In this document: positions 62,961-64,000 of the stretch, piece by piece
Layout of the letters: every line of letters starts with the position of its first letter
How positions within the stretch are numbered: the stretch's first letter is position 1
Assembly: GCA_012845835.1 (NCBI GenBank)
Contig: JABAKD010000028.1
Location: forward strand, 6,548,796-6,612,795
DNA: 64,000 bases
Direction: 5' to 3'
From: Undaria pinnatifida
Taxonomy: Eukaryota > Sar > Phaeophyceae > Laminariales > Alariaceae
Position numbers and translations under genes: made by a program
The notes under the pieces: model-generated
What the model was told of the DNA's origin: nothing
The model's database searches: none
Seen by the model: only the letters and a program-made list of their open reading frames with translations

Positions 62961-63263
62961 CGAGTGCTACGATATAGAAGCGCACAGGTCCCCGTTTTTT
63001 TTCTTGCGAGGCTGTTTCCTCAATTTTGGGAGCTTAACACCTCTCCCAAAAAATAATTTCGAGAAAAAAAAAATCTAAACTGCGATGATCCCGGATGAAA
63101 ACTCCCATGGCCTAGGTACACGACAAGAATCATGCAACGACAACAAAAAAAATGGCCGATTTTTTTTTTTTCCCGACGATTGTGGGTCAAGGACCCCCGT
63201 CATTCACAAAATAGTTCAGCCAAAAAGAGGTATACCGCATTTCCTTCTATCGTAGCACGCGTC
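62961..63263 (+). mobile_element. MITE family A, copy A17
   Basis: Begins 'cgagtgctacgatatagaag', ends 'ctatcgtagcacgcgtc'; centre 'cccatggcctaggtacacga' and 'cgacgattgtgggtcaagga'. Confidence 0.8.
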
Positions 63264-63411
63264 TAGTATCATACTCCTAGGACGAGGGAGAAAAAAACTA
63301 AGGCGGGGGAAAAAAAAAAAACGCTATCTTATTATGGAGACCGGATGTGTTTGCTCTCGACGCCTCCATTTTTTTTCTGTAGTGTTCTTCTGCGGCTTCA
63401 CCGATCATTTA

Positions 63412-63520
63412 AAGTAAGTATTGGATTCGATGAGGCCTCCTGCCCGAAGCGGGAGGGTCTCGCCCGGGATGTACCTCCGCGCTGAGCGCTCAGCGCGGCA
63501 GTAATCCTGGAAAATAAAAT
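63412..63520 (-). repeat. Repeat shared with 45.6 kb, inverted
   Basis: Minus strand 'gcgcggaggtacatcccggg' 'cgagaccctcccgc' 'gcaggaggcc' 'tccaatactta' corresponds to 45604-45675 (gcgcggagtttacaccgggc, gagatcctcctgcc, acaggaggcc, tccaatactta). A self-complementary word 'cgcgctgagcgctcagcgcg' lies at 63478-63497. It could be part of an LTR or SINE family. Confidence 0.65.
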
Positions 63521-63551
63521 AAAATAAATAAAATAAAATATAATAAATAAC
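63508..63551 (+). repeat. AAAATA microsatellite
   Basis: 'aaaataaaataaaataaata' units for about 44 bp. Confidence 0.9.
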
Positions 63552-63713
63552 ACACAGCGCAGGAGCTACTCAGCACGCAGGATGTCCTGGGTGGCCCGAA
63601 ATTGTTTGTGCTTCCTCTTGTTCTTGCCCGTTGGGCGGAGGTTGAAGGCAATGGTTGTGGTTCCGGTACTGTGCCTCAGATAGGCTCAAATAGGCCGGAA
63701 TCAACAGCTTTGT

Positions 63714-64000
63714 TCAAATCTCGGATCCATTTGAAGACATCCCTGGTTGCTTCCGCACGGGGCTGAAGTTCTCCAAGTAATTCACCGGTTCCAAATCATG
63801 GCGCCACCTCCGTACAATCGATGCCTTTTTCTGGAAACCCGATTTTACCTGGATATTTGGAAAGGTGTCCCCCAAGGGTTTCCCCTGTTCACAGGCGTGG
63901 ATGTGATCTTCCGTCACTTTCGCGGCCGCCTCTATTTCTTCTTGCTTCAGCTTGGCCATCACCCTGCCGTGCGCCAACACGTCCGTTTGAGCCTGCTTCC
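63714..64000 (-). CDS. Unrecognised ORF running off the window
   Basis: The frame is open from the window edge to TGA at 63714, 95 codons. It is charged and helical ('RVMAKLKQEEIEAAAKVTED' 'HIHACEQGKP') and then 'SIVRRWRHDLEPVNYLENF'. Composition is protein-like. It precedes the 63.4-kb repeat on the same strand, so it may be the 3' part of a mobile-element ORF, but I recognise no domain. Confidence 0.45.
   Translation of the reverse strand, partial: KQAQTDVLAHGRVMAKLKQEEIEAAAKVTEDHIHACEQGKPLGDTFPNIQVKSGFQKKASIVRRWRHDLEPVNYLENFSPVRKQPGMSSNGSEI

Overview
The window looks like nuclear DNA of a brown alga (Phaeophyceae) or a close stramenopile relative. The main reason is a 442-residue protein at 17.0-18.4 kb (minus strand) built from the C-X4-C-X16-C-X2-H-X12 repeat known as EsV-1-7, the repeat of the Ectocarpus IMMEDIATE UPRIGHT (IMM) family. 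Other support is eukaryotic: long introns with GT-AG borders, abundant MITEs, tRNA-derived SINE-like repeats, a pogo/Tigger-type element, copia-type gag remnants, long homopolymer and microsatellite tracts and an interstitial CCCTAA tract. I see no bacterial operon, no rRNA and no convincing intact tRNA gene. The species cannot be named from this sequence.

Layout. 0-8 kb is repeat-rich: a 270-bp interspersed repeat near 0.7-4.2 kb, a C-rich composite repeat at 5.0-7.0 kb, then homopolymers and two minisatellites. 8.9-10.1 kb (minus) may hold the end of a real spliced gene. 11-16 kb holds a homopurine tract, a MITE with a matching empty site, a degenerate GGTGAGC repeat field and a frameshifted ORF with a Tudor-like motif. 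17.0-18.4 kb is the intact EsV-1-7 gene. 19.2-21.8 kb is a microsatellite cluster with a SINE and a C-rich repeat. 22-28 kb is mostly unrecognised. 31.2-32.3 kb is a decayed EsV-1-7 paralogue. 33-38 kb mixes MITEs with orphan coding-like pieces. 38.6-41.7 kb is a pogo/Tigger-like element with TA target duplications, interrupted by a 2-kb C-rich repeat. 42.7-45.8 kb holds broken copia-type gag fragments, a trinucleotide tract and duplicated SINE-like units.

49.4-61.8 kb (minus) is the second important gene: an ankyrin-repeat gene that I assembled by eye from small phase-0 exons (69, 147, 195, 99, 198, 120 and 249 nt). Its introns carry most copies of two MITE families, a 66-bp minisatellite that seems to derive from a MITE end, another SINE and several decayed copies of its own exons. 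62-64 kb is a MITE cluster followed by an unrecognised ORF that runs off the window.

The genes do not form a pathway. The EsV-1-7 protein is a probable cysteine/histidine-rich zinc-binding regulator and the ankyrin protein a probable interaction scaffold. The most informative content is the record of nested insertions. Two insertions (the 11.6-kb MITE and the 38.6-kb pogo-like element) have an unoccupied paralogous site a short distance away in the same window.
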